NCBI GenBank assembly: GCA_903881565.1
Contig: CAIRTR010000101.1
Span: forward strand, 1-38,608
From: Oligoflexia bacterium
GTDB taxonomy: Bacteria > Bdellovibrionota > UBA1018
Direction of reading: 5' to 3'
DNA: 38,608 nucleotides
Under the pieces are notes generated by a model. That model made no database searches and was not told the DNA's origin. It was given only the letters and a program-made list of their open reading frames with translations. The translations under genes and the position numbers were made by a program. This document shows positions 1 to 8,331 of the stretch, piece by piece. Position 1 is the stretch's first letter. Each line of letters begins with the position of its first letter.

Positions 1-71
1 CCATAGGGGACATTGTAAGTCGAAAGGGGGGCCACAAACAGAAATTTCTATAGCATCCCCCCGCCACCCCT

Positions 72-80
72 TGCTACATT
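72..80 (+). promoter_or_regulatory. Extended -10-like box before the S9 peptidase gene
   Basis: TGC followed by TACATT (4 of 6 matches to TATAAT) ends only 6 nt before the ATG at 87, and there is no Shine-Dalgarno sequence. Transcription would begin at or next to the start codon, giving a leaderless mRNA. No good -35 is visible. Bases 1-71 hold no recognisable gene. Confidence 0.35.
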
Positions 81-86
81 CCCCAA

Positions 87-2219
87 ATGAAAACCCAGAT
101 CCTGCCGATCCTCCTCGTCACACTAACCTCCCTTTCCTGCGCGAGCACTAAACCCAATGACCCCCACCAATGGCTTGAAGAAATCCAAGGCGAACGCCCC
201 CTAAACTGGGTGCGCACTCAAAACAGCCGCACTCTCAGCGAGCTCGAAAAACTCCCCTACTACGGAACCTTTGAGTCTGAAATTCGAAAAATCGTCTTGG
301 CCACCGACCGAATCCCCACCGTCACCTACCGCGCTGGCTGGCTCTACAACTTCTGGCAAGACCCCCAGCATGTCCGCGGGATCTGGCGCCGCACTACTCT
401 CACAGAATACCCCAAGACAAACCCCAAGTGGGAACTGCTGCTCGACATCGACCAACTCGCAACGCAAGAAAAAGACAACTGGGTTTATCACGGAGTCGGA
501 TGCCTAGCGCCCAAGTTTGAACGCTGCCTTCTCAATCTTTCCCGTGGCGGAAAAGACGCATCCGTCATTCGCGAGTTTGATATTTCAACAAAATCATTCA
601 CCCCAAATGGCTTCGTAGTCCCCGAAGGCAAACACGGTGCCGACTGGCTCAATGCCGACACCCTCATCATCGGCGCTGACCTTGGCGGCGACTCGCTGAC
701 CACCTCAGGCTATCCACGACTGCTTCGAATCTGGAAAAGGGGCACGCCACTCAAGGACGCACCGATTATTTTCGAAGGCACAACGACCGACATGTCAGTC
801 AGCAGCACCATTCTAGAAAATCCAAAAGACCGCGTTGTTCTCCTCGAGCGCCGAATTAGCTTCTTCGAAGCCGAGTATTGGGTTTATGACGAAAAAACCA
901 ACACCAAAACTCGCTTCAACATTCCCAAAGACGCGCACATTGAAACCCTCTTCCACAACAATCTTTTTATCCGACTCGACTCCGATTGGAAGACCACAAA
1001 CACAACCCTACCCACCCTATCCAAAGGTGCCCTGGTCGAAGTCAACTTCGCCCAGCCCGAAACCCCCACTGCAAATCTCGTCATGAGCGCAAGCGAGCGC
1101 TTCTCGATCGAATATGCGTCTTCGCAAGGCTCAAGGCTTTTTGTCAAAGCCCTGGATCATGTCAAAGGTCAGATTTTTGAACTCACCCAAAACCCGAAAG
1201 ACCCCAGAAACTGGATTGCCAAAAAACTTCCCTTCCCCACCGCAGGCGCCCCGGAGCTCACCAGTAGTGACGCCTTTAGTGATGTCCTTCTTTTTGATTA
1301 CCAGGATTTTCTGACCCCCATGTCCGTTTTTTCTGCCGCCAACAATAAAGCAGACCTCAGACTCAAAAAAATAAAGACGCTCCCCCCGCGCTTTGATGCC
1401 TCCCCTTTGGAAGTCGAACAATTTGAATCAACAAGCAAGGACGGTACAAAGATCCCTTATTTCCTCCTCCACAAAAAAGGCCTCAAACATGACGGCACTC
1501 ATCCCACGATTCTTTACGGCTACGGCGGGTTTCAAATCTCTGAAACCCCCTACTATAGCGGCGCCCGCGGCAAAGTGTGGCTCTCAAACGGCGGCGTTTT
1601 TGCGCTTGCCAATATTCGAGGCGGTGGCGAGTTCGGACCCGCCTGGCATCAAGCCGCACTCAAAAAGAATCGGCAAAAAGCTTATGATGATTTCATCTCC
1701 GTCGCTGAACACTTGATTCAAACAAAAGTGACCTCACCTGAAAAACTGGGAATCATGGGCGGCAGCAACGGCGGCCTTCTGGTCGGTGCCGTCACCATGC
1801 AGCGTCCTGAGCTCTTCAAGGGCGTTGTTTGCCAAGTGCCACTTCTTGATATGCTGCGTTTTCCCTACCTGCTGGCCGGGGCAAGCTGGATGGGCGAATA
1901 TGGCAACCCCGATGATGCGACAGACCCAGCAATGCGTGAAGCCATTTTAAAGTACTCACCTTATCAAAACTTGAAAAAAGACGGGCATTATCCCCACGTT
2001 TTCTTCGTCACCTCGACCGGCGATGATCGAGTTCATCCAGGGCATGCGCGCAAAATGGCAGCAAAGATGCTTGAATACGGACATCCCTTTTACTACTTCG
2101 AGAACATCGAAGGGGGCCATGGCGCGGCTGCGAACTTGGAACAACTCATTAAGCGCACATCGTTAGAGTATTCCTATTTTGCAAAAATGCTGGATCTGAG
2201 GACTGCCGCAGCGAAGTAA
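87..2219 (+). CDS. Prolyl oligopeptidase family (S9) serine peptidase, probable lipoprotein
   Basis: The protein is 710 residues, the usual size of a prolyl oligopeptidase. Such enzymes cut short proline-containing peptides. An N-terminal hydrophobic stretch ends at Cys18 (LTSLSC), a slightly atypical lipobox, so it is probably a lipoprotein of the cell envelope. Residues from about 25 to 440 fit the beta-propeller. The C-terminal alpha/beta-hydrolase part has the nucleophile motif GGSNGG (Ser560), the acid in DDRVHP (Asp646/647) and the base in GGHGAA (His678), so the triad looks intact. The ATG has no ribosome binding site and sits 6 nt after a -10-like box. The gene is monocistronic: 60 nt and a new promoter separate it from the next gene. 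Family assignment is firm; substrate is unknown. Confidence 0.93.
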   Translation: MKTQILPILLVTLTSLSCASTKPNDPHQWLEEIQGERPLNWVRTQNSRTLSELEKLPYYGTFESEIRKIVLATDRIPTVTYRAGWLYNFWQDPQHVRGIWRRTTLTEYPKTNPKWELLLDIDQLATQEKDNWVYHGVGCLAPKFERCLLNLSRGGKDASVIREFDISTKSFTPNGFVVPEGKHGADWLNADTLIIGADLGGDSLTTSGYPRLLRIWKRGTPLKDAPIIFEGTTTDMSVSSTILENPKDRVVLLERRISFFEAEYWVYDEKTNTKTRFNIPKDAHIETLFHNNLFIRLDSDWKTTNTTLPTLSKGALVEVNFAQPETPTANLVMSASERFSIEYASSQGSRLFVKALDHVKGQIFELTQNPKDPRNWIAKKLPFPTAGAPELTSSDAFSDVLLFDYQDFLTPMSVFSAANNKADLRLKKIKTLPPRFDASPLEVEQFESTSKDGTKIPYFLLHKKGLKHDGTHPTILYGYGGFQISETPYYSGARGKVWLSNGGVFALANIRGGGEFGPAWHQAALKKNRQKAYDDFISVAEHLIQTKVTSPEKLGIMGGSNGGLLVGAVTMQRPELFKGVVCQVPLLDMLRFPYLLAGASWMGEYGNPDDATDPAMREAILKYSPYQNLKKDGHYPHVFFVTSTGDDRVHPGHARKMAAKMLEYGHPFYYFENIEGGHGAAANLEQLIKRTSLEYSYFAKMLDLRTAAAK

Positions 2220-2244
2220 CTCATCGCATTAACATAAGCTGTAT

Positions 2245-2272
2245 TTGATTTCCCGCCTGCTATTGTTATAGT
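2245..2272 (+). promoter_or_regulatory. Sigma70-like promoter of the six-gene overlapping operon
   Basis: TTGATT at 2245-2250, a 16-nt spacer and TATAGT at 2267-2272, with TG one base before the -10 (extended -10). The -10 ends 7 nt before the ATG at 2280, so the predicted transcript starts at the start codon. No Shine-Dalgarno sequence is present, which supports a leaderless message. Confidence 0.6.
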
Positions 2273-2279
2273 CACGCGC

Positions 2280-3251
2280 ATGGCACTAAAACACTCGCTT
2301 ACAAAAACAGGGTTATTGCTTGCCGCACTATTTTCTTTTTCCGCCCACGCCCTCCCCATTCACGAAACCTTTTTCGTTCAAGGAGTTCCCGGCGCCGATA
2401 CGCTCGATCGTTGGTCGGCACTCCCCGGCACTCGAAGCTACACCTTTCAGCTCGATGCCCCTTATCCCAGCGACTTCGACCTGATCTCGCAAATCAAAGG
2501 AGCCGACCACATTCAAGTTGAAGTCACAAGCTATCCCATCGCTCAAGACATTGCAGGATGGAAAAAGCTTGTGGACCAAGGCGTGGAACTAATCGCGCTC
2601 AACGCAGGACTCCCCACACCCACTGAAATCGATGTGCTTAACACCATCGGATTTTCGAAACTGATCATTATAATGACGGGCTTCCCAGGAGAAGCGCAAG
2701 CCGCCCAGCTTGCGAATTTAACAATACCCACTACGTTCACCTCTGTAACCTCAATTTATCCAAGACTCGTGGAACGCCCCGCTTTTCTCGCGATTCCCGC
2801 TTCGATCCCTCTCACCTTCGTCACCGATTATTGGCCGTGGTACGTCCATATGGACGTCCTCAATATGCTCCCTCAAACCAAGCGCCTGCGCATTCGCGGG
2901 ATGATGCCTCCAGAACAGGAACTCCCCTATTTGCGAAACATCAAAACGCTTCAGGGCGTGGTCGTGGAAACAGACTACGATGTCCCCGATAGTGAATCTT
3001 GGGCGCGCCTCAACGGAATTCCCACCACTTGGGCGCTCACCCAAGTCGCGCCCTCGCAAGAGGCCCTAAACGCGTTTGCCATTGCAGGAGAAGCAAGACG
3101 AATTTCAATCGATCAAGACTGGGCCTTGACGGCCGAAGAACGCGCACGCCTTGAAAAATCGGGACTTGCGGTCGAATGGATACACACTCCCCCCTACTCC
3201 TTTTACTCCCTTGGAAATTCTCTTCATGGCCGAAGCACCCTCCACTACTGA
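2280..3251 (+). CDS. Unknown exported protein, first gene of the ArsA/GshA operon
   Basis: The 323-residue product starts with a clear signal peptide whose likely cleavage site is SAHA|LP near residue 24, so it should be periplasmic. I do not recognise the family. The mature part alternates hydrophobic strands and short amphipathic helices (for example QVEVTSYPI, KLIIIMTGF, LTFVTDYW, RLRIRGMMP, GVVVETDY), which suggests a repetitive alpha/beta fold such as a barrel or leucine-rich-repeat-like solenoid; this is inference. It has no cysteines in the mature region and no recognisable catalytic motif. Its 3' end overlaps the start of the first ArsA-like ATPase gene by 26 nt, which implies coupled translation. 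Confidence 0.8.
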   Translation: MALKHSLTKTGLLLAALFSFSAHALPIHETFFVQGVPGADTLDRWSALPGTRSYTFQLDAPYPSDFDLISQIKGADHIQVEVTSYPIAQDIAGWKKLVDQGVELIALNAGLPTPTEIDVLNTIGFSKLIIIMTGFPGEAQAAQLANLTIPTTFTSVTSIYPRLVERPAFLAIPASIPLTFVTDYWPWYVHMDVLNMLPQTKRLRIRGMMPPEQELPYLRNIKTLQGVVVETDYDVPDSESWARLNGIPTTWALTQVAPSQEALNAFAIAGEARRISIDQDWALTAEERARLEKSGLAVEWIHTPPYSFYSLGNSLHGRSTLHY

Positions 3252-4140
3252 GACCGCTCCTCACTTTTCGCTTTTTCGGGAGGTCCGTGATCGCCCGCTG
3301 ATTTTCTTAAGTGGAAAAGGCGGCGTCGGAAAAACCACCGTGACTCAAGCCATGGCGCTGGCTTTTGCAAACCGCGGCTTGCGCACGCTCTGGATTGCAT
3401 TTGAAGACCCGCTTCAACCGCCAGGCAAACTTCAGCGAATTGCGAATAATCTTTGGCACTTTAACTGCGAACCGGCTCATGCCTTTGAAGAGTACACGTC
3501 ATCGCGAATTGGAGTGCCCCAGCTCACCCGCATTTTCTTGCGCAATAAACTGGTGCGCTACCTCTCACAGGCCTCCCCTGGAATTCGTGAACTCATGATG
3601 ATTGGTAAAGTCTGGAACGACCGCGCCCATTATGATCGTGTGGTGGTTGACATGCCCTCAACCGGCTATGCGCTTGCGATGTTTCAAAGCCCCAAGAATT
3701 TTTCCCGCCTTTTTCACTCAGGCCCTCTTCATCATGACGCTGTAAAAATGGATGAAACCTTTGGCGATCCTCGCGAAACCGGACACATCATCTTATCCCT
3801 GCCTGAAGAAATGCCCCTTCAGGAAAGTCTCGATCTCGAAGGGCATTTACACGCTTTGTATCCAAACAATCCTCCGGCCTTTATGGTCAACCGGATGCTC
3901 CCTGAGGATCTGACAAAGCCCATGACCTCGATTACTCCTTCTGAATGGCCCACACCCTATGCGTCTTCACTCGAAGACTTCGCGCGGAAACGACAGACTT
4001 TAGAGAACTACAACCTCAGACTCTGGCGGGATCAGAAACTTGAGTTTGAAACACTCCCTCATCTCGAAGCCTCAAGAGAGAACTCCTTCTTTGCCATTGT
4101 CGGGCGATTGGCCGAAACCCTTCAAGCGAGGTTAATATGA
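3226..4140 (+). CDS. ArsA/GET3-like P-loop ATPase, first of a pair
   Basis: A SIMIBI-class ATPase of 304 residues. The deviant Walker A motif SGKGGVGKTT lies at 29-38, with the signature lysine typical of ArsA/MinD proteins, and DMPSTG at 142 matches the switch motif of the ArsA family. The reading frame is open upstream to 3151, but the ATG at 3226 brings the start near the P-loop as usual and has a GGA-type site upstream, so I chose it. It is shorter and more divergent than its neighbour. It has a single cysteine and lacks the cysteine clusters that bind arsenite in ArsA or zinc in GET3. The two adjacent subunits may form a heterodimer like the two halves of ArsA (inference). The stop overlaps the next start as ATGA. 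Confidence 0.85.
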   Translation: MAEAPSTTETAPHFSLFREVRDRPLIFLSGKGGVGKTTVTQAMALAFANRGLRTLWIAFEDPLQPPGKLQRIANNLWHFNCEPAHAFEEYTSSRIGVPQLTRIFLRNKLVRYLSQASPGIRELMMIGKVWNDRAHYDRVVVDMPSTGYALAMFQSPKNFSRLFHSGPLHHDAVKMDETFGDPRETGHIILSLPEEMPLQESLDLEGHLHALYPNNPPAFMVNRMLPEDLTKPMTSITPSEWPTPYASSLEDFARKRQTLENYNLRLWRDQKLEFETLPHLEASRENSFFAIVGRLAETLQARLI

Positions 4141-5207
4141 ATCTCGACCAAATCCTGGATCAGCGAAAAATCATCGTGACCTGTGGCACGGGAGGGGTTG
4201 GAAAAACCACCGTCAGCGCCGCACTCGCACTTCGAAGTGCGCTCAGGGGCTATAAAACTCTGGTCATCACCATCGACCCGGCGAAACGCCTCGTTACTTC
4301 GCTGGGACTCAAAGAGCTCGGAGACAAGCCGACAGATCTAACTCCGCTCCTTGCCAATTTGAAACTTTCCAGCGGAATGAAGCCAGGAGGCTCTCTTCAC
4401 GCTCTGATGCCAGACACGCGCACTACTTTTGAGAACTTCGTCAATAATCTTTCTTCTGATCCCACGGTCGCAGAGCGAGTCATGCGAAATCCTATCTATC
4501 AAATTTTTGCCAAAGAATTCTCGGGCACCAACGAATTCATGGCATTAGAGCGTCTTTGGTCGCTCTGGAACCAGGGCGAGTATGATCGTATTATCTTGGA
4601 CACCCCTCCGAGCCGAAACACACTCACCTTTTTAGAAGCGCCAAAGCTTCTGGGGCGCTTCTTCGACGAAAACTTCATCCGATGGTTGGTTTTGCCGACC
4701 AATAAGTTAGTTTCTGAAACGATGAAGCGCGCCCTAAGTATTCTTGAGAAACTCACGGGCACGGGGTTTATGAGCAGCCTCTTTGATTTTGCAAATGCGC
4801 TGTTCGAAATTCGCGCTCGTTTTTCCGCCAACCTCAAACGAATCATGGAACTGTTAGGTTCTGAGAATGTGGGTTTTCTCATGATCACGACACCGACTCC
4901 CGAGGCGGTTCCTGAAGTGTCGCTCTTTATTGATAATCTCAAAAAGAATCACTTCCAGTTTGATGGCATGACCTTGAACCGAACTTTAAGCCACCTTCAC
5001 GCCGACGCTTCTGGAAAATCGGCACCTGAAACAGACGCCATCGCCGTCATACGCTCCCTACAAAATCGCGAAACCTATGTCATTGAGCGCCTCAAAAAAG
5101 AGGGGATTCCGATCTGTGCTACTTTGCCCGAACTTGCCCGCGACATTCACTCACTGGAGGATCTTGCCCATGTTGCTATGGCTCTTGTTCCTGACTCTCC
5201 AATTTAA
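4137..5207 (+). CDS. ArsA/GET3-like P-loop ATPase, second of a pair
   Basis: The 356-residue product has the deviant Walker A GTGGVGKTT at 17-25, an IDPAKR segment after strand 2, and DTPPSRN at 155 in the place of the ArsA DTAP signature. It is closer to canonical ArsA-family ATPases than the preceding gene. A cysteine directly precedes the P-loop and another lies near the C-terminus, but no CxxC or metal-binding trio is present, so arsenite transport is not supported. ATP-driven handling of a protein or envelope component is more likely, but the client is unknown. Translation is coupled to the upstream gene through ATGA at 4137-4140, and its 3' end contains the start of the following gene. 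Confidence 0.87.
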   Translation: MNLDQILDQRKIIVTCGTGGVGKTTVSAALALRSALRGYKTLVITIDPAKRLVTSLGLKELGDKPTDLTPLLANLKLSSGMKPGGSLHALMPDTRTTFENFVNNLSSDPTVAERVMRNPIYQIFAKEFSGTNEFMALERLWSLWNQGEYDRIILDTPPSRNTLTFLEAPKLLGRFFDENFIRWLVLPTNKLVSETMKRALSILEKLTGTGFMSSLFDFANALFEIRARFSANLKRIMELLGSENVGFLMITTPTPEAVPEVSLFIDNLKKNHFQFDGMTLNRTLSHLHADASGKSAPETDAIAVIRSLQNRETYVIERLKKEGIPICATLPELARDIHSLEDLAHVAMALVPDSPI

Positions 5208-6243
5208 TCCAAGCTCCCTCGTTCTGGCCGCATCTCCGAGCGCAGGTTCATCCTCTAGCGAAGAAGGAGAATTGCTGTGGGCCACAGGAAAAGCGGCTTA
5301 CGATAAAAAGGAGTATCAGACCGTCGTCAATCAGTTCGAGCGCTTTGTCGCCCGCTATCCGGGTTTTCCGTACTATCTTGAAGCGCACCTTCTGTTGGGC
5401 GAATCTCTCCTGAAACTTAACCACTCCAAGCAGGCCATTCGTCCCTTGAAATATTTTGTCTCGGCCGTTGAAAAAGGGGGAGAGGCGCTCACGGGTAGAC
5501 TGCTTCTGTCTCAGGCATTCTTAAATACCGGCAAGTACAATGAAGCGCTTCTGCTCACAAATCAAGTAGAGGCACTTGCGGTGAAAATCGGGGGCCTCTC
5601 AGAAACGCTCCAGCTCAGGATGCTTGTGCTCAGAGCGCAAGCGCTGATGCGACTCGGTGAATCTGAACGAGCCCAGAGCGCGCTGGCCTCCGCAAAAAGC
5701 TTGAACTCTTCGGCCCAGGACTCCGAATACGAATGGACCGCACTCGAATTTGCCACTCGAAAATGTGCGAAGCTTGCAGATACTCAAAAATTCAAGGTGA
5801 TGAATGAAGAAGTATTGCTGGATCAACTCGAGAGACGAGGCCAGTGTCTTTCGGAGGCGGTTGTATTCTACACTCAGATTTTTTCACGAGAATCGCGCTC
5901 AGACCTCGAGATTCCGACCCGCCTGATGAAGACCGCATTTTCTTCCTACTGGAAGGTCTGCACCCATCCTCCCGCGCCACCCGCTTTGACCCCCGAAAAA
6001 CGTACTGCAGAGGAACTGCAGCGCTACCAAGCCGAATTAAAAGATCGCCTTGTTCAGCTTTGCCAAGGCAGGGGTCGGCAGATTCTTGAACTCCTGGAGA
6101 AGTCTCGGACCGCGAAAGTCCCCGGCAGTGACGAAGGCAAATATGACTTCATTCGCACCTTGACGGACGAGATCCGATTCAAAACGGACCCTCCGACTGC
6201 TGCAAAAACGACGAAAAGTGCGAAAAAGGCAAAAAGAAAATGA
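5170..6243 (+). CDS. Exported TPR-like repeat protein
   Basis: I place the start at the ATG at 5170, which has GGAGG at 5156-5160 and begins a signal peptide (cleavage near SLVLA|AS, about residue 20); the frame is open to 5077 but the extra residues would spoil the signal peptide. The 357-residue protein then shows helical pairs resembling tetratricopeptide repeats, such as KAAYDKKEYQTVVNQFERF and HLLLGESLLKLNHSKQAI, as in YbgF or BamD-like periplasmic scaffolds. The C-terminus is very basic (TKSAKKAKRK). It overlaps the ArsA-like gene by 38 nt and the gshA start by 4 nt. A scaffolding role is inferred from the repeats; the partner is unknown. Confidence 0.8.
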   Translation: MLLWLLFLTLQFNPSSLVLAASPSAGSSSSEEGELLWATGKAAYDKKEYQTVVNQFERFVARYPGFPYYLEAHLLLGESLLKLNHSKQAIRPLKYFVSAVEKGGEALTGRLLLSQAFLNTGKYNEALLLTNQVEALAVKIGGLSETLQLRMLVLRAQALMRLGESERAQSALASAKSLNSSAQDSEYEWTALEFATRKCAKLADTQKFKVMNEEVLLDQLERRGQCLSEAVVFYTQIFSRESRSDLEIPTRLMKTAFSSYWKVCTHPPAPPALTPEKRTAEELQRYQAELKDRLVQLCQGRGRQILELLEKSRTAKVPGSDEGKYDFIRTLTDEIRFKTDPPTAAKTTKSAKKAKRK

Positions 6244-7514
6244 CTCCCCACGCAAACAAACTACATCGTTATCTCGCAGAAAAAATTCAAGCGAACCGGC
6301 CAAAATTAGTAGAATGGCAAAGAGAACTTTTCAAAAAGGCACCTCCTGCGTTTTATTCGTCGGTCGACCTCAGGGACTCCGGGGACAAAATTGTTCCCGT
6401 CGACAACAACCTTTACCCAGCTGGATTTAACAACATCTGCCCAGAGGACTTAAGAACCGCCTCGGCACTTTTTAAACAGGAAGTCTTGAACCGGCTCCCA
6501 AGCCAAACCACCCCTCACCGCATTGTGGTAATTCCGGAGACGCATACCCAAAATCTTTTTTACCTCGAGAATCTCTATTACCTTACACAAATTATTCAGG
6601 AAGCTGGCTTTGAAGTCAAAATCGGTTGGCACGTGACTCCCCCGATATCCGAGCCTCTTATTCTGACAACCCAATCTGAGAAGAGCCTCACGGCTTATCC
6701 TATGGAAGTGCAAGGAGGAGTCCTCTCTGTCGGAGACTTTGTTCCCGATCTCATTCTCCTCAACAATGACTTCTCCGGTGGTTATCCCCAATTGCTTGAT
6801 CAAATCACCCAGCCCATTCTTCCCAGCCACGTCTTGGGCTGGCATTCCCGCAAGAAGAGTGAACATTTTCGATACTACAATGAGCTTGCTACCGAATTTG
6901 CTCGGATCATTGATATCGATCCCTGGATCGTGAAAATTGAAAGTGAAGAAGTTGAACCGGTTAACTTCAATGAAGAGATCGGGACGGATCAAGCGTTCAA
7001 AACGGCTAGCGATATGCTCAAGCGCTTGGAGCAGCAATACTCAGAACGTAAAATTTTGCGAAAGCCGTTTCTCTTTGTCAAAAACAACGCCGGAACCTAC
7101 GGGATGGGAATCATGGTGATCCATAGTGCCGAGGAACTTCTGCAGATGAATCGGCGAACCAAAAACAAGATGAGCGTCGGAAAGAATCGCAGCCAGATTC
7201 ATAGCCTGGTGATTCAAGAGGGGATTCCCACGGTTACGCTCATTGACCGACTGCCTGCGGAGCCCGTCATTTATCTCTTTGGGTCAACGCTTATCGGCGG
7301 TTTTCTACGGACAAACTCAGAGCGAGGAGTTGAGGAAAATCTCAATTCTCCTGGGATGGTCTTCAAAAAACTTTGTATGTCCGATCTCAGAGATGACAGC
7401 GCTGAACTCAATCAGCCATCATCCCCCCCGGCACTTGAGCTGGTTTATGGCTCTATTGCTCAACTTTCTGCCTTCGCGACCGGAATGGAGCTTCAGGCTC
7501 ATCAGAAAAAGTGA
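6240..7514 (+). CDS. gshA: Glutamate-cysteine ligase, Acidithiobacillus-type
   Basis: The 424-residue protein resembles the glutamate-cysteine ligase family first described from Acidithiobacillus ferrooxidans (TIGR02049), which is unrelated in sequence to E. coli GshA. The enzyme joins glutamate and cysteine with ATP in the cytoplasm, the first and limiting step of glutathione synthesis. Diagnostic stretches are the early VDLRDSGDKIVPVDNN, GWHSRKKSEHF, and the ATP-grasp-like VKNNAGTYGMGIM around Lys281. Its length fits the family. No glutathione synthetase gene is in the window. It is embedded in the overlapping operon (ATGA at 6240-6243 and GTGA at 7511-7514), so glutathione supply appears co-regulated with the ArsA-like pair. 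Confidence 0.88.
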   Translation: MTPHANKLHRYLAEKIQANRPKLVEWQRELFKKAPPAFYSSVDLRDSGDKIVPVDNNLYPAGFNNICPEDLRTASALFKQEVLNRLPSQTTPHRIVVIPETHTQNLFYLENLYYLTQIIQEAGFEVKIGWHVTPPISEPLILTTQSEKSLTAYPMEVQGGVLSVGDFVPDLILLNNDFSGGYPQLLDQITQPILPSHVLGWHSRKKSEHFRYYNELATEFARIIDIDPWIVKIESEEVEPVNFNEEIGTDQAFKTASDMLKRLEQQYSERKILRKPFLFVKNNAGTYGMGIMVIHSAEELLQMNRRTKNKMSVGKNRSQIHSLVIQEGIPTVTLIDRLPAEPVIYLFGSTLIGGFLRTNSERGVEENLNSPGMVFKKLCMSDLRDDSAELNQPSSPPALELVYGSIAQLSAFATGMELQAHQKK

Positions 7515-8290
7515 TAGACTTGGATCTGATGAAGATCCGATGGCTTGCCCGCTTGACTGAAAAACCTCGCCTCCGCAAAAGCGATCTGATCTTGACCCTT
7601 CTCCCCCCTTTGATTTGGTATGCTGCCCTGTCGTCAAGGCCCTACCTGATTGAAACCCGTTGTGCCTCCTCCCCGGAGGAGTGTGTGAAGGCTTCTATTT
7701 TCACACCAGATCAGATTTCCCTGGGAATGCTAAACGGCAAAGCCGACGAACTTTCATTCACGACCCAGAAACTAAGCGGCATGATCGCAGTGAGCCTTCC
7801 CTTTGCCTGGCACTTCACCTATGCAGCGCTCGGGCGCGTTTTACCAGGAGCGGCGCTCGTAGGTTTTGCCACCGATTCGGTCATTCTCTTTCAATCCGTT
7901 GCGGTTAACGGAGCGGTTAACGAAATCACCCGACTCATCGTTCAACGCCCGAGACCTTTTGTTTATGGCGATCCCAAAACCCAGGGAGCAAACCCCGCGC
8001 ACTACACGTCTTTTTATTCAGGCCACACGAGTTTCGCGGCTGCGACCATGACCGCGCTCGTATTGATGCTCCTGGGGCGTGGCGCACCCTCCATCCTTAT
8101 CGCATTGCTCGCAAGTGCTGATTTTGTGCTCGTTTTCCTTACCGGCTTCTTTCGCGTATTGGCAGGACGGCATTTCGCAACGGATGTCCTTGCAGGGGCT
8201 CTCGCTGGCTCACTGATTGCGATTGGGGTCGCACTCTATCATCGAAGACAAGACACGCTAACCGATCCATCGTCAAAAAAGCGTCAGTAG
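7511..8290 (+). CDS. PAP2-family membrane phosphatase
   Basis: An integral membrane protein of up to 259 residues with about five or six hydrophobic segments. All three motifs of the PAP2 (lipid phosphatase) family are visible: R-x6-RP in RLIVQRPRP, SGH in YSGHTS, and R-x5-H-x3-D in RVLAGRHFATD near residues 213-225. Such enzymes dephosphorylate lipid phosphates or undecaprenyl pyrophosphate at the outer face of the inner membrane. The GTG at 7511 overlaps the gshA stop as GTGA and is consistent with the coupling elsewhere in the operon; the ATG at 7529 is an alternative start. It is the last gene of the chain. The exact substrate cannot be told from sequence. Confidence 0.85.
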   Translation: MIDLDLMKIRWLARLTEKPRLRKSDLILTLLPPLIWYAALSSRPYLIETRCASSPEECVKASIFTPDQISLGMLNGKADELSFTTQKLSGMIAVSLPFAWHFTYAALGRVLPGAALVGFATDSVILFQSVAVNGAVNEITRLIVQRPRPFVYGDPKTQGANPAHYTSFYSGHTSFAAATMTALVLMLLGRGAPSILIALLASADFVLVFLTGFFRVLAGRHFATDVLAGALAGSLIAIGVALYHRRQDTLTDPSSKKRQ

Positions 8291-8316
8291 ACAGTTCCGC
8301 TCCCATTCGGCACAAT
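8288..8316 (+). promoter_or_regulatory. Candidate sigma70 promoter for the clan CD peptidase gene
   Basis: TAGACA at 8288-8293 (overlapping the PAP2 stop region), a 17-nt spacer and CACAAT at 8311-8316. The ATG at 8332 follows an AAGG site at 8322-8325. The predicted start of transcription is very close to that site, so the leader would be very short. Confidence 0.4.
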
Positions 8317-8331
8317 TGAACAAGGTAATTT

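Noticed and set aside
3151-3225. Upstream extension of the first ArsA-like frame (begins MKNRDLRSNG).
   Set aside because: It lies inside the preceding gene and would place an unconserved stretch before the P-loop. A similar KNRDLRSN ending occurs by chance at the end of the HAD protein (21940-21963) and means nothing.
3226-5207. Arsenic resistance operon.
   Set aside because: Both ATPases are ArsA-family, but neither has the metal-binding cysteines, and there is no arsB, arsC, arsD or arsR nearby.
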